Assembly (NCBI GenBank): GCA_046590855.1
Contig: JBKJTJ010000086.1
Span: 1-27,357, forward strand
Length of the DNA stretch: 27,357 nt
From: JACMOY01 sp046590855
GTDB lineage: Bacteria; Actinomycetota; Actinomycetes; Actinomycetales; Angustibacteraceae
Direction: 5' to 3'
The notes beneath the pieces are model-generated. The model was given only the letters and a program-made list of their open reading frames with translations, made no database searches and was not told the origin of the DNA. This document shows positions 6,941 through 14,932 of the stretch, piece by piece. The position numbers and the translations under genes are program-made. How positions within the stretch are numbered: position 1 is the first letter of the stretch; each line of letters starts with the position of its first letter.

Positions 6941-7482
6941 TGAGCAGTCCCTTGGCGTGGTTCGTCATCCGCGGGTCGGGCGTGGTGCTCGTGGTCGTCC
7001 TCGCGCTCTCCCTCACGCTCGGCGTGCTGTCGACCGGGAGAGTCGCTGGCCGCTGGTGGCCCCGGTTCCTCACTCAGGGCCTGCACCGAAACCTGGCCCT
7101 GCTCGGGCTGATGCTCGCGCTCGTGCACGTCGTCACGGTGGTCGCCGACGACTACGTCGACATCCGCTGGTGGCAGTCGTTCGTGCCTCTGTGGCGGTCC
7201 GAGCGACCGCTGTGGGGGTCGTTCGGCACTGTGTCGTTCGACCTGATGCTCGCCGTGATCCTCACCAGCCTGCTGCGTCGTCGACTGAGCCACGGCGCGT
7301 GGCGGTGGGTGCACCTGGCTGCCTACCCGGTGTTCCTCCTGGGGGTCGCCCACGGCCTCGGGATGGGTACCGACGCCATCGAGCCGTGGAGCCTGACGGT
7401 GACGGTCACCTCGGTCGCGATGGTGCTGGTGGCCGCAGCGTCGCGGCTCATCGTCCTGGGCCGGCCGCAGGTGGTCCGATGA
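6940..7482 (+). CDS. Ferric-reductase-like di-haem b membrane protein
   Basis: A 180-residue membrane protein with about five hydrophobic segments (near 10-30, 50-68, 98-113, 123-141 and 152-174). Two helices carry paired histidines: H49 with H63, and H125 with H138, spaced 14 and 13 residues, the signature of ferric reductase/NOX-type proteins that bind two b haems across the membrane. It has no FAD or NAD domain of its own, so electrons must come from a partner, most simply the NuoF-like protein and ferredoxin encoded next. Both ends overlap neighbouring genes (TGATG and ATGA), indicating coupled translation. The final acceptor is unknown. Confidence 0.85.
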   Translation: MSSPLAWFVIRGSGVVLVVVLALSLTLGVLSTGRVAGRWWPRFLTQGLHRNLALLGLMLALVHVVTVVADDYVDIRWWQSFVPLWRSERPLWGSFGTVSFDLMLAVILTSLLRRRLSHGAWRWVHLAAYPVFLLGVAHGLGMGTDAIEPWSLTVTVTSVAMVLVAAASRLIVLGRPQVVR

Positions 7483-8744
7483 CCACGCTGCGGGCCGGGG
7501 TCGACGACACGACGGAGCAGGTCGCGAGCGTGGACGGCGTCGAGGTCCGCCAGGGCGATGTGCTGCTGGCGGACGTCGGCACCGACCCCTCGCTGTCTGC
7601 GCACCGCCGCCGTCTGGGCTCACTGCAGCACCCGGACCTGGCCACTCTCGCCGACTGGTGCGTCTCGGTCGACCTGCGCGGCCGTGGTGGCGCGGCGTTC
7701 CCGTTCGCCACCAAGCTCACCGCCGCCGCCCGCCGCCGGGCGCTCGTGGTCGTGAACGCCAGCGAGGGCGAGCCAGCTAGCCACAAGGACGCCGCCCTGC
7801 TCGCCTTGGCGCCGCACCTGGTGCTGGATGGCGCCGCCGTCACCGCCGGCGCGCTGCGCACGACCGAGGTGCACGTCGTCGTCCCGGGCGAGCGGCCCGG
7901 CGTCGAGGCGCTGCTCCGGTCGGCCATCCAGGAGCGGCGACGGTCCGGCGAGGGGGTGCGGTGGCGGGTGCACCGGGCGGACGACGCGTTCGTCGCGGGG
8001 CAGGCCCGCGCGGTGATCGAGCTGCTCGGCGGGCGCGCGAACCGGCCCGTCACGGCGTGGCAGCCCGAGGCGGTCGCCGGTCACCGCGGTCGCCCGACCC
8101 TGCTGTCGAACGCCGAGACCTTCGCCCACGTGGCCGCACTGGCCCGGCTCGGCCCCGCCGCGTACGGCCGGGTCGGTCGGGGCGACGAACGGGGCACGAC
8201 CCTGCTAACCCTGGACGGCGACGGACCGCACCCGACCGTGCTCGAGGTGGCGTTCGGGACGCCGCTGGTCGACGTCCTGCCCGACGAGGCGCTGGGTCGG
8301 CCGGTGCTGGTCGGGGGCTACCACGGCACCTGGGTGGGACCTCAGGACGTCGCGGGGCTCACCATCAGCCGCGCAGCCATGACCGACGTCGGGGCGCGGC
8401 TCGGCGCCGGGGTCGTGCTGCCCCTGGCGCACGACGGGTGCCCGCTGCTGCGCACCGCCGAGATCGTCGGGTACCTGGCGGGGCAGAGCGCGGGCCGGTG
8501 CGGGCCCTGCCGCAACGGGCTGCCGGCCCTGGCCCACGAGGTCGGCGCGCTGGTCACCGGCACCGGCGACGTCGCCCGCGTCGGCGAGCTGGTCGGGCTG
8601 GTGGTCGGCCGCGGCGCGTGCGCCCACCCGGACGGGACGGCCCAGCTGGTGCAGACCCTGCTGCTGCGCTTCCCCGTCGAGCTGTCCGCCCACGAGCAGG
8701 GCTGGTGCTCGCTGGGCCGGGTCGCCACCCGGGTGCACGCGTGA
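7479..8744 (+). CDS. NuoF-like NADH-binding flavoprotein with Fe-S site
   Basis: A 421-residue protein related to the 51-kDa subunit of complex I (NuoF) but encoded without NuoE or NuoG. The glycine-rich region G68-R-G-G-A-A-F-P matches the NADH-binding GRGGAGFP, and N93-A-S-E-G-E-P matches the FMN-binding NADEGEP. An SLBB-like segment follows at about 235-300. The C-terminal iron-sulfur region has C341-G-P-C344 and C381, while the first of NuoF's four cluster ligands is Ala338. It probably oxidises NAD(P)H and passes electrons to the ferredoxin or the di-haem protein. ATG 7479 overlaps the upstream TGA; a much longer open frame upstream is a shadow of the preceding gene. Confidence 0.85.
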   Translation: MTTLRAGVDDTTEQVASVDGVEVRQGDVLLADVGTDPSLSAHRRRLGSLQHPDLATLADWCVSVDLRGRGGAAFPFATKLTAAARRRALVVVNASEGEPASHKDAALLALAPHLVLDGAAVTAGALRTTEVHVVVPGERPGVEALLRSAIQERRRSGEGVRWRVHRADDAFVAGQARAVIELLGGRANRPVTAWQPEAVAGHRGRPTLLSNAETFAHVAALARLGPAAYGRVGRGDERGTTLLTLDGDGPHPTVLEVAFGTPLVDVLPDEALGRPVLVGGYHGTWVGPQDVAGLTISRAAMTDVGARLGAGVVLPLAHDGCPLLRTAEIVGYLAGQSAGRCGPCRNGLPALAHEVGALVTGTGDVARVGELVGLVVGRGACAHPDGTAQLVQTLLLRFPVELSAHEQGWCSLGRVATRVHA

Positions 8745-8938
8745 GCGCGCGCCTGCGGGTCGACTGGCCCAGCTGCGACGCCCACGGGCTGTGCGCCGAG
8801 CTGCTGCCCGAGGTCGTGCACGTCGACGAGTGGGGATACCCGGTCGTGGCGCCGTCGGTGCCCGAGTCGCTGCTGCCGCTGGCCCGTCAGGTGGTGCGGT
8901 CGTGCCCGACGCTCGCCATCCGGTTGATCGAGACCTGA
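8741..8938 (+). CDS. Small 3Fe-4S-type ferredoxin
   Basis: A 65-residue ferredoxin starting at a GTG that overlaps the preceding stop (GTGA). Cysteines are C12, C18 and C55, the last in S-C-P-T-L-A-I, with H-G-L-C and a D-E-W-G-Y-P segment between. This three-cysteine pattern matches the single-cluster 3Fe-4S ferredoxins that serve P450s and other oxidoreductases in actinobacteria. As last gene of the operon it is the likely soluble partner of the NuoF-like protein. The stop is one base away from the stop of the convergent transglycosylase gene. Confidence 0.85.
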   Translation: MSARLRVDWPSCDAHGLCAELLPEVVHVDEWGYPVVAPSVPESLLPLARQVVRSCPTLAIRLIET

Positions 8939-8939
8939 C

Positions 8940-10652
8940 CTAGCCGGTCGGCTTCGGGTCGGTGGCGACCACGACGGGCGGGGTGACCGTCCCTCCCGGC
9001 GACGGGGGGTCGACCGGGAGGGACGGCGTTGCCGGGGGCTGCGCGGGGACGCAGCCGACGGCCTCGACAGCCGGCTCAGGGGGAACCGGCTGCGAGCTGG
9101 GGGGGACGCCGGGTGACGCGCCCGCAGGGCACGCTGTCGACGTCGGGGTCACGACGGCGGGCGGGTCCGACGTCGCGGCCACGACGGCGGGCAGGCCCGG
9201 CGTCGAGGTCACCACGGCCGCGGGGTCAGGCGTCGCGGTCACGACGACGGTCGGGTCCGGGGTCGGCGTCACCACGACCGTCGGGTTCGGGGTCGGGGTG
9301 GGGGTCACGAGGACCGTCGGGTCCGGGGTCGGCGTCACGACGACCGTGGGCGTCAGCGTGGGCGTCACGACGGCCGTCGGCGTGGGATCCGGCGTCGGGG
9401 TCACGACGACCGTCGCCTCCGGGGTCGGGGTGGCGGTCACCACCGGCGGATCGGGGTTGAGGGTGGGGGTCACCGCCGCCGGCGGATCCGGCGTGGGGGT
9501 CACCACCGTCGGCGGATCCGGTGGCAGGGTCACCGCGATCGGCGTCATCACGGGCATCATCGCGGGATCAGCCGGCGGGTCGACCGCGGCCGCGACGGGT
9601 CCGGTGGCCGCACCGGGTGCCGTCACGGGCACGGGTTCGGCCGGTCGCAGAACAGGCGCGGGCGCGGGTGCCGGGCGCGGCGCGGGAGGCGGCGGGACGA
9701 CGGTCGGGCCGGGCGCGGTACCAACCGGAACGGGGACGACCAGGACGAGCTGGGGCGGCACCGCAGCCGCCGCCACCACCATCGGCAGGATGGGCGTGCT
9801 CGGGAGCGGAGCCGCCGGGTCGGTCGACGGCCCGGCGCCCGGGCGCTCGGCGACGCCACCGGCCATCCGCAGCTGCCAGCTCAGCACCAGGTCGACGTAC
9901 GCCGTCGAGTGGTTGTACGACAGGACGGCCGACTGCAGGTCGGCGGCGGCGCGCAGGTCGCGGCCGCCGAGGCACAGGTACGCCGCAGCCGACGCCGCCG
10001 CGTCGTAGACGTTCTGCGGGTCGCTGACTCCGTCACCGTCCCCGTCGCGGCCGAACGCGCGCCAGGTGCCGGGGATGAACTGCATCGGCCCGACCGCGCG
10101 GTCCCAGCGGGGGTCGCCGTCCAGCGCGCCGCCGTCGGAGTCGTGGATCGCCGCGTACCCGCCGCCGGACAGCACCGGCCCGAACACTCCCGGCACCGCG
10201 CGGTGGTGCGCGTCGATCGACCGGCCCGCCAGGGACCCCGACTCGACCTGGCCGATGGCGGCCAGCAGGCTCACCGGCAGGTGACAACCCGCGGGTGAGC
10301 CGGCCACCGCGGCCCGGTAGGCCGCGATCAGCGCCGCCGGCACCGACGGCAGGTCGAGCGCGGTGCCCGCCGAGTGCGGGACACCCCCACCCGGGGTCGG
10401 CGTGAGGGGCGCAGGCGGCAGCGGGGTCTGGTCGACCAGCGTCGTGGACGCCGGCGGCGGGTCGACGCGCCCGGCGGCCAGCTCGACCCCGTCCCGCGCC
10501 CACGAGTCCCGCCAGCGGACGAACCCCGGTGGCCACCCGGGCGCGAGCGGGTCCGGCGTCGAGGGCGCGCGCACCGTGGACACGCTGAGCAGCGCCAGCA
10601 CGATGGTGGTCAGGGGCAGGCCTGGCCCTCGTCGACGCGGTGCTCGGTGCAC
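8940..10652 (-). CDS. Lytic murein transglycosylase with long Pro/Thr/Val repeat tail
   Basis: About 570 residues. A basic N-terminus and membrane segment (about 11-28) lead to a soluble lytic transglycosylase domain (about 100-265) with catalytic E137 in IGQVESG, the GPMQFIPGTWRAFG motif (189-201), an acidic DGDGDGVSD loop (203-211, EF-hand-like) and LSYNHS (244-249). Such enzymes cleave the glycan strands of peptidoglycan outside the membrane. Residues from about 270 on are low-complexity Pro/Ala/Val then repeats of the type T-P-T-P-D-P-T-V-V-V, probably a wall-spanning region. I start at GTG 10652, preceded by GGAG at eight bases; GTG 10775 would add 41 residues without a ribosome binding site. 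It is divergent from the second two-component system. Confidence 0.82.
   Translation of the reverse strand: MHRAPRRRGPGLPLTTIVLALLSVSTVRAPSTPDPLAPGWPPGFVRWRDSWARDGVELAAGRVDPPPASTTLVDQTPLPPAPLTPTPGGGVPHSAGTALDLPSVPAALIAAYRAAVAGSPAGCHLPVSLLAAIGQVESGSLAGRSIDAHHRAVPGVFGPVLSGGGYAAIHDSDGGALDGDPRWDRAVGPMQFIPGTWRAFGRDGDGDGVSDPQNVYDAAASAAAYLCLGGRDLRAAADLQSAVLSYNHSTAYVDLVLSWQLRMAGGVAERPGAGPSTDPAAPLPSTPILPMVVAAAAVPPQLVLVVPVPVGTAPGPTVVPPPPAPRPAPAPAPVLRPAEPVPVTAPGAATGPVAAAVDPPADPAMMPVMTPIAVTLPPDPPTVVTPTPDPPAAVTPTLNPDPPVVTATPTPEATVVVTPTPDPTPTAVVTPTLTPTVVVTPTPDPTVLVTPTPTPNPTVVVTPTPDPTVVVTATPDPAAVVTSTPGLPAVVAATSDPPAVVTPTSTACPAGASPGVPPSSQPVPPEPAVEAVGCVPAQPPATPSLPVDPPSPGGTVTPPVVVATDPKPTG
9124..9540 (-). repeat. 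Degenerate repeats encoding V-V-[TV]-[TA]-T-P-[DT]-P-[TPA]
   Basis: Imperfect in-frame repeats of roughly 24-36 bases rich in GTCACGACGACCGTC and GGGTCCGGGGTCGG (plus-strand reading) encode the Thr/Pro/Asp/Val tail of the transglycosylase. Copy ends vary, so the array is degenerate. Similar tails occur on actinobacterial wall-associated proteins as extended linkers. Confidence 0.8.
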
Positions 10653-10757
10653 GTGATCCACTCCGCGGGGTCGAGGTGGCGGCGCTGGTCGCGGCGCCGA
10701 GGACGGACGCTCGGACACCGTCAGGAAAGCGTCCGGGTACAGCGTCTGCACCCGACG

Positions 10758-10889
10758 TGACAGATTCGTCAACACGCCGTCATCCCGTTGACAGGAGGCG
10801 CCCGCGGCGGGCCGGCAGCCCGCTCAACAGGGCGCATCGCCGTCAAGCCGCTGTCATGCCCGTGACAGTGCCTTGTCACGCGACTGTCA
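10758..10889. promoter_or_regulatory. Control region with multiple TGTCA/TGACA elements
   Basis: The gap between the transglycosylase (minus) and the second response regulator (plus), about 350 bases from 10653 to 11000, holds no gene that I can support but many TGTCA/TGACA elements. TGACA occurs at 10758, 10789 and 10863; TGTCA at 10852, 10874 and 10885. Positions 10851-10868 form the perfect palindrome CTGTCA-TGCCCG-TGACAG. The plus-strand TGTCA copies at 10852, 10874 and 10885 are spaced 22 and 11 bases, in helical phase. A weak CCCCCA/TGGGGG hairpin lies at 10908-10929. Confidence 0.6.
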
Positions 10890-11000
10890 TCTGCGACACC
10901 CATTTGCCCCCCATCGAGGCATCTGGGGGTGGCGGCTGCCGCAATTCCTATGCACGCCAGCCGGGTCGGGGTCATCCTGGCCGCTGAAGGGAGGCCGAGC

Positions 11001-11693
11001 ATGTCATCAGTCCTGGTGGTGGACGACGACGACCGGATCCGCACGCTCCTGGTGCGGGCCCTGACCTCTGCCGGCTACGCCGTGACGGAGGTCTCGGACG
11101 GTCGACCGGCCCTGGAGGTCATCGAGGCGGACCGTCCCGACCTGGTGCTGCTCGACCTGGTGATGCCGCACGTCAACGGGTTGCAGGTGCTGTCCCGGGT
11201 GCACGAGCGCGCCCCCGGCACCCGGGTGATCGTCATGTCGGCAGTCCAGGAGACCAGCACGCGCATCAAGGCGCTCGAGCTGGGTGCCGTCGACGTGGTC
11301 GCCAAGCCCTTCTCCACCTCCGAGCTGCTCGCGCGGGTGCGGCGCAACATCGGCACCCGCGCGGTCGACACCCGCGGCCCGCGAGCCGGCGACACCTCGA
11401 CGCGGTACCTGTCGGCCGGCTCGCTCGTGCTCGACACCCAGCGTCGTCGGGCGCGCGACGGTGAGCGCGAGATCACGCTCTCGGACCGCGAGTTCGCGCT
11501 CTTGAACCACCTGATGACCAGAGTCGGTGAGGTGTGCCGCCGCGAGGAGCTGCTGCACGACGTGTGGGGCCTGGACTTCGACCCGGGCAGCAACGTGGTG
11601 GAGGTCAACATCGCCAGGCTGCGTCAGCGCCTGGGCAACCGCGAGCAGATTGAGACGGTGCGCAATGTCGGCTACTGCTTCCTCCCGGCCTGA
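11001..11693 (+). CDS. OmpR/PhoB-family response regulator (second system)
   Basis: A 230-residue regulator. The receiver domain (about 1-115) has the acidic cluster VVDDDD (D8-D11), phospho-acceptor D52 in LLDLVMPH and the KPFS motif. The DNA-binding winged helix (about 135-228) shows LSDREFALLNHLMTRVGEVC and the recognition helix region SNVVEVNIARLRQRL. The ATG at 11001 has a strong AGGGAGG six bases upstream; the open frame from 10929 is not needed. The kinase gene starts inside its last 29 bases. The TGTCA/TGACA elements upstream suggest autoregulation and shared control with the divergent transglycosylase, pointing to cell-wall remodelling as a target. Confidence 0.93.
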   Translation: MSSVLVVDDDDRIRTLLVRALTSAGYAVTEVSDGRPALEVIEADRPDLVLLDLVMPHVNGLQVLSRVHERAPGTRVIVMSAVQETSTRIKALELGAVDVVAKPFSTSELLARVRRNIGTRAVDTRGPRAGDTSTRYLSAGSLVLDTQRRRARDGEREITLSDREFALLNHLMTRVGEVCRREELLHDVWGLDFDPGSNVVEVNIARLRQRLGNREQIETVRNVGYCFLPA

Positions 11694-12795
11694 ACGCGGG
11701 GGGGCCCACCCCCGGACGCTGTTCGTGGTCTGGGTGGTCTTCTCCGTGGCGATGTCGGTGTGGATGTGGCGTTCTCCCGGCCAGGAGACCGTCCCGTTCC
11801 ACCTCATCTACATCGCGTTCTGCCTCCTCTACGGTCTGGCCGTGTGGCCGACCGGGCTGGCCGTCGTCGGCATCAGCGCCCTGCTGCTGGTGTCCTCAGC
11901 CGCCCTCGGTCGGTCGGTGGCCGAGGGTGCGCTCCGCTGGGTCGAGCTGTCCGAGGTGCCGTTCATGGCCACCCTGGCCCTGCTGCAGGTCTGGCACATC
12001 CGCCGGCGTCAGCAGTCGGCCCAGCGGTTGAACGACGCGATGACCCGCGAGATGGTCGCGGCCGACCACCGGCAGATGCTGACCCGTCTCATCTCGCACG
12101 AGCTGCGCACCTCGCTGACGATCACCGGGGGCTACACCGACCTGATCGCCACCCAGTCCAGCGGACGTCGGGTGGCCGCCGACGTCAGCATCGTCAGCGA
12201 CGAGCTGACCCGCCTGAACCGCAGCGTCGAGCGCCTCATCACGATGATCCGGCTGCAGGAGGAACCCGTCGCCGAACCCGTCGACCTGGACACCCTGCTG
12301 CACCGGACGGCGCGGCGCTGGGTCGCGGTCCAGCCGCGGGAGTGGTCGGTCGTCTCGGACGTCGGGCGCGTCCTCGCCTCCGAGGAGCGGCTGTCCGCCG
12401 CGCTCGACACGCTCGTCGAGAACGCGTTGCGGCACACCGGCTCTGGAGACCTGATCAGCCTGCGCGCGCACTGGGTCGACGGGCAGGTGGCCATCGAGGT
12501 GCGCGACTCGGGGATCGGGCTGAGCGACGAGCAGGTCGAGGCCATCAACGCCGAGACCACGTGGACGCCGTCCACCGCCTCGCACTCGGGGCTGGGGCTG
12601 AACATCGTGCGTCAGGTGGTGCAGGCGCGGTCCGGCACCGTCACCCTGACGCAGGTGCCGGCCGGTGGCACCAGCGTCGTGCTGCGCATCCCACTGGCCC
12701 GGGCCCCCCACACCGGCGGTGTCCTGGCCCACCTGCAGGCCCTGCCCACCCAGGCGCACCCCGGCGTCCGCACCGGTCTGAACTCACCCGTCTGA
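11665..12795 (+). CDS. Sensor histidine kinase (second system)
   Basis: A 376-residue kinase with a membrane N-terminus: hydrophobic segments at about 19-35, 45-62, 64-82 and 97-111, with almost no extracytoplasmic loop, so the signal is probably sensed in or near the membrane. No HAMP domain is evident. The dimerisation helix has H145 in LISHELRTS, where Ser150 replaces the usual Pro. The ATPase domain has N253 (VENALRHT), G1 DSGIGLSD at 281-288 and G2 GLGLN at 309-313. The chosen ATG 11665 overlaps the regulator gene by 29 bases with a weak GAGACGG upstream; a later start is possible. The stop lies two bases from that of the convergent transporter gene. Confidence 0.9.
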   Translation: MSATASSRPERGGAHPRTLFVVWVVFSVAMSVWMWRSPGQETVPFHLIYIAFCLLYGLAVWPTGLAVVGISALLLVSSAALGRSVAEGALRWVELSEVPFMATLALLQVWHIRRRQQSAQRLNDAMTREMVAADHRQMLTRLISHELRTSLTITGGYTDLIATQSSGRRVAADVSIVSDELTRLNRSVERLITMIRLQEEPVAEPVDLDTLLHRTARRWVAVQPREWSVVSDVGRVLASEERLSAALDTLVENALRHTGSGDLISLRAHWVDGQVAIEVRDSGIGLSDEQVEAINAETTWTPSTASHSGLGLNIVRQVVQARSGTVTLTQVPAGGTSVVLRIPLARAPHTGGVLAHLQALPTQAHPGVRTGLNSPV

Positions 12796-12797
12796 CC

Positions 12798-13505
12798 TCA
12801 ACCGGCCCAGACCGGCACGGACGCGACGACGGCCGAGGCGACGACGAGCACGCTGTCGCGAGTGGCCCAGCGCGGTGGCTGCGCCCAGGTGCGCGCGCGG
12901 GCGTCGGCGAAGCCGCGCGCGTCCATCGCCACCGCCAGCCGCCCGGAGCGGCGCAGCGTCTGCACCAGCAGTGCGAAGGTCAGCGCCGCCAGGTGCCGGG
13001 CCTGCGACCAGGGCCAGCGGCTCGGGCCCAGGCCCCGCACGTGCCGGACGCGGTCGAGGGTGCGCCACTGCTCACCCAGGGCGTCCAGCTGCTGCATCGC
13101 CGCGACTGCGGCGACCACCGGACGCGCCGGCAGACGCAACCACTGGGCCAGCTCGTCCCCGAGCCGGCTCGGGTCGCCCCAGGCCGCCAGCAGCGAGCCG
13201 GGCACGACCAGCGCCAGGATCCGCAAGCCCGCCACCAGCGCCGTGGGTGGGGGCTGCCCCGCGATCCACCAGCTCGACGCGCCAAGCGACGTCGCCGCGA
13301 AGGCCCCCGGCACGACCCGACGCACCGCGTCCGGCCACCGACGCACCGCCAGGGGTGCGAGCACCAGCTCGGCCCCGACCACGGCCAGGCCGCCGCGCAG
13401 GTTGTCGACGCGGGTCGACCCGGCGACCGCCAGCAGCGAGGCCAGCAGCAGGGCGGACGGCGAGCACCCGGCCACCGGGGGCCAGGGCCGCGCGGTGACC
13501 CTCAC
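12798..13505 (-). CDS. ykoC: ECF transporter T component (EcfT/YkoC-like)
   Basis: A 235-residue membrane protein, last gene of the riboswitch-controlled operon. It has hydrophobic segments in the N-terminal half and the A-M-D-A-R-G-F motif (about 194-200) by which EcfT coupling helices contact the ATPases. A first coupling-type segment lies further upstream. EcfT links the substrate-binding S component to the ATPase pair. GTG 13505 overlaps the stop of the ATPase gene (GTGA). With YkoE and the two-domain ATPase it forms a thiamine or HMP importer; the gene name is given by context. Confidence 0.85.
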   Translation of the reverse strand: MRVTARPWPPVAGCSPSALLLASLLAVAGSTRVDNLRGGLAVVGAELVLAPLAVRRWPDAVRRVVPGAFAATSLGASSWWIAGQPPPTALVAGLRILALVVPGSLLAAWGDPSRLGDELAQWLRLPARPVVAAVAAMQQLDALGEQWRTLDRVRHVRGLGPSRWPWSQARHLAALTFALLVQTLRRSGRLAVAMDARGFADARARTWAQPPRWATRDSVLVVASAVVASVPVWAG

Positions 13506-14932
13506 TGCTGCCGCACGGCGGCGACCAGGTCGGCGTCGTGACTGGCGATGACGGCGGCCGTGCCGTGACCGACCGCCGAGAGGACGGTGTCGACGACGGC
13601 CCGCCAGGTGAGCGGGTCCTGACCGACCGTCGGCTCGTCGAGCAGCAGCACCTGGGGTGCGTGCGCCAGCGCGGCGGCCAGCCCCAGCCGGCGCTGCTCA
13701 CCACCCGAGAGCGTGTGCGGGTCCTGGTCTGCCAGCGGGTGCAGCCCGAGGGCGTCCATGAGCAGATCGGCTCGTCGTCCGGCGTCCTCCGCGGCGTGGC
13801 CGAGGGCGCGCGAGGTGGCCAGCACCTCGTCCCGCACCGACGTGGCGACCAGGGCGTGCTCAGGCAGCTGCGGCAACCACGCGACCCGCGCGGCGAGCTC
13901 GCGCGAGCGCCACGCGTGCGGGTGCCGGCGTCCGCGGGGCGCCCACCCGGCATCGGCGACCACGTCCCCGGCGAGCGGCGCGCTGAGCCCGGCGAGCAGC
14001 GCCAGCAGGGTCGACTTGCCCGAGCCGCTCGACCCCTGCAACGTCGTGACCGAACCGGCGACGACGTCCGCGTCGAACGGCCCGACGCGGGTGGCCGGCT
14101 GACCGCGCCGCCAGCCCAAGGGTGCGCCGACCACGTCGCGCGCCGCCACCAGCACCCGCCCACCACCGCCGCGCACCGTCGCCACGAGGTCACCCTGCGG
14201 GGCACCCAGGGCGCCACCGTGCGGCGACGCTGCCGGCGGTGGGGCGTCGTCGACCACCCGGCCGTCCGACGACAGCGTCACCACGCGGTCGACGTGCGGC
14301 CACCAGGGCGCCATCTGGTGCTCGACGACGACCAGGGTCGCGCCGCTGGCCCGGGCCGCTGCGACGATGGCGGCGCGCACCCGGGCGGCGGTCGGCGCGT
14401 CGAGCATCGCGGTCGGCTCGTCAAGCAGCATCAGCCCCGGCCGCAGCGCGAGGGCGCCGGCCAGGGCCAGCCGCTGGCCCTCCCCGCCGGACAGCGCGGA
14501 CGTCGGCCGGTCGTGGTCGTACGGGAACCCGGCCTCGCGCAGCGCGACGTCGACCCGGGCCCAGATCTCGTCGCGGGTCAGACCAAGGTTCTCGGGGCCG
14601 AACGCCGTGTCGCGGCCGGCGCGCTCGGCCACGACGGCCGTGCTGGGGTCCTGCAGCAGCAGGCCCACCCGGCCCCGCAGGTCGACGCTGCCGGTCAGCT
14701 CGCCGTCCTCCGGCGAGAGCTGGCCGGCGAGCGCCGACAGCAGGGTCGACTTGCCGGCGCCGCTCGGCCCGGCCAGCAGCACGTGCTCGCCGGGCTCGAG
14801 CCGCAGGTCGACGTCGCGCAGCACCGGGGCGGGCCGACCGTACGGGCGCCAGGTCAGGCCGCGGACGTCCACCCGGGCGGCGTCCACCCGGGCCGCGTCG
14901 ACCTCGGCTGCGCCCACCGGACGGTGGCTCAC
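13502..14932 (-). CDS. ykoD: Two-domain ECF transporter ATPase (YkoD-like)
   Basis: A 476-residue fusion of two ABC ATPase domains that powers the transporter. Domain 1 (about 22-230): Walker A GPSGAGKST (55-63), signature LSGGEGQRL (147-155), Walker B LMLLDEPT (167-174). Domain 2 (about 260-470): Walker A GSSGSGKST (300-308), signature LSGGEQRRL (408-416), Walker B VLLLDEPT (428-435). Both sites look complete. The start is GTG 14932, overlapping the YkoE stop by three bases; upstream open frame belongs to YkoE's shadow. Near the N-terminus V-D-A-A-R is duplicated, reflecting a short tandem DNA repeat. The two-ATPase fusion is typical of the YkoD branch rather than separate EcfA1/EcfA2. Confidence 0.92.
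   Translation of the reverse strand: MSHRPVGAAEVDAARVDAARVDVRGLTWRPYGRPAPVLRDVDLRLEPGEHVLLAGPSGAGKSTLLSALAGQLSPEDGELTGSVDLRGRVGLLLQDPSTAVVAERAGRDTAFGPENLGLTRDEIWARVDVALREAGFPYDHDRPTSALSGGEGQRLALAGALALRPGLMLLDEPTAMLDAPTAARVRAAIVAAARASGATLVVVEHQMAPWWPHVDRVVTLSSDGRVVDDAPPPAASPHGGALGAPQGDLVATVRGGGGRVLVAARDVVGAPLGWRRGQPATRVGPFDADVVAGSVTTLQGSSGSGKSTLLALLAGLSAPLAGDVVADAGWAPRGRRHPHAWRSRELAARVAWLPQLPEHALVATSVRDEVLATSRALGHAAEDAGRRADLLMDALGLHPLADQDPHTLSGGEQRRLGLAAALAHAPQVLLLDEPTVGQDPLTWRAVVDTVLSAVGHGTAAVIASHDADLVAAVRQQ

Noticed and set aside
8940..10008. Plus-strand 348-residue Gly/Val/Thr-rich frame
   Set aside because: It is the antisense of the repeat tail of the transglycosylase, whose catalytic domain is clear on the minus strand.
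10851..10889. PHO box because of CTGTCAT copies
   Set aside because: CTGTCAT with 11-base spacing matches the enterobacterial PhoB site, but actinobacterial PhoP sites differ and no phosphate genes are nearby, so only a generic OmpR-family site is claimed.
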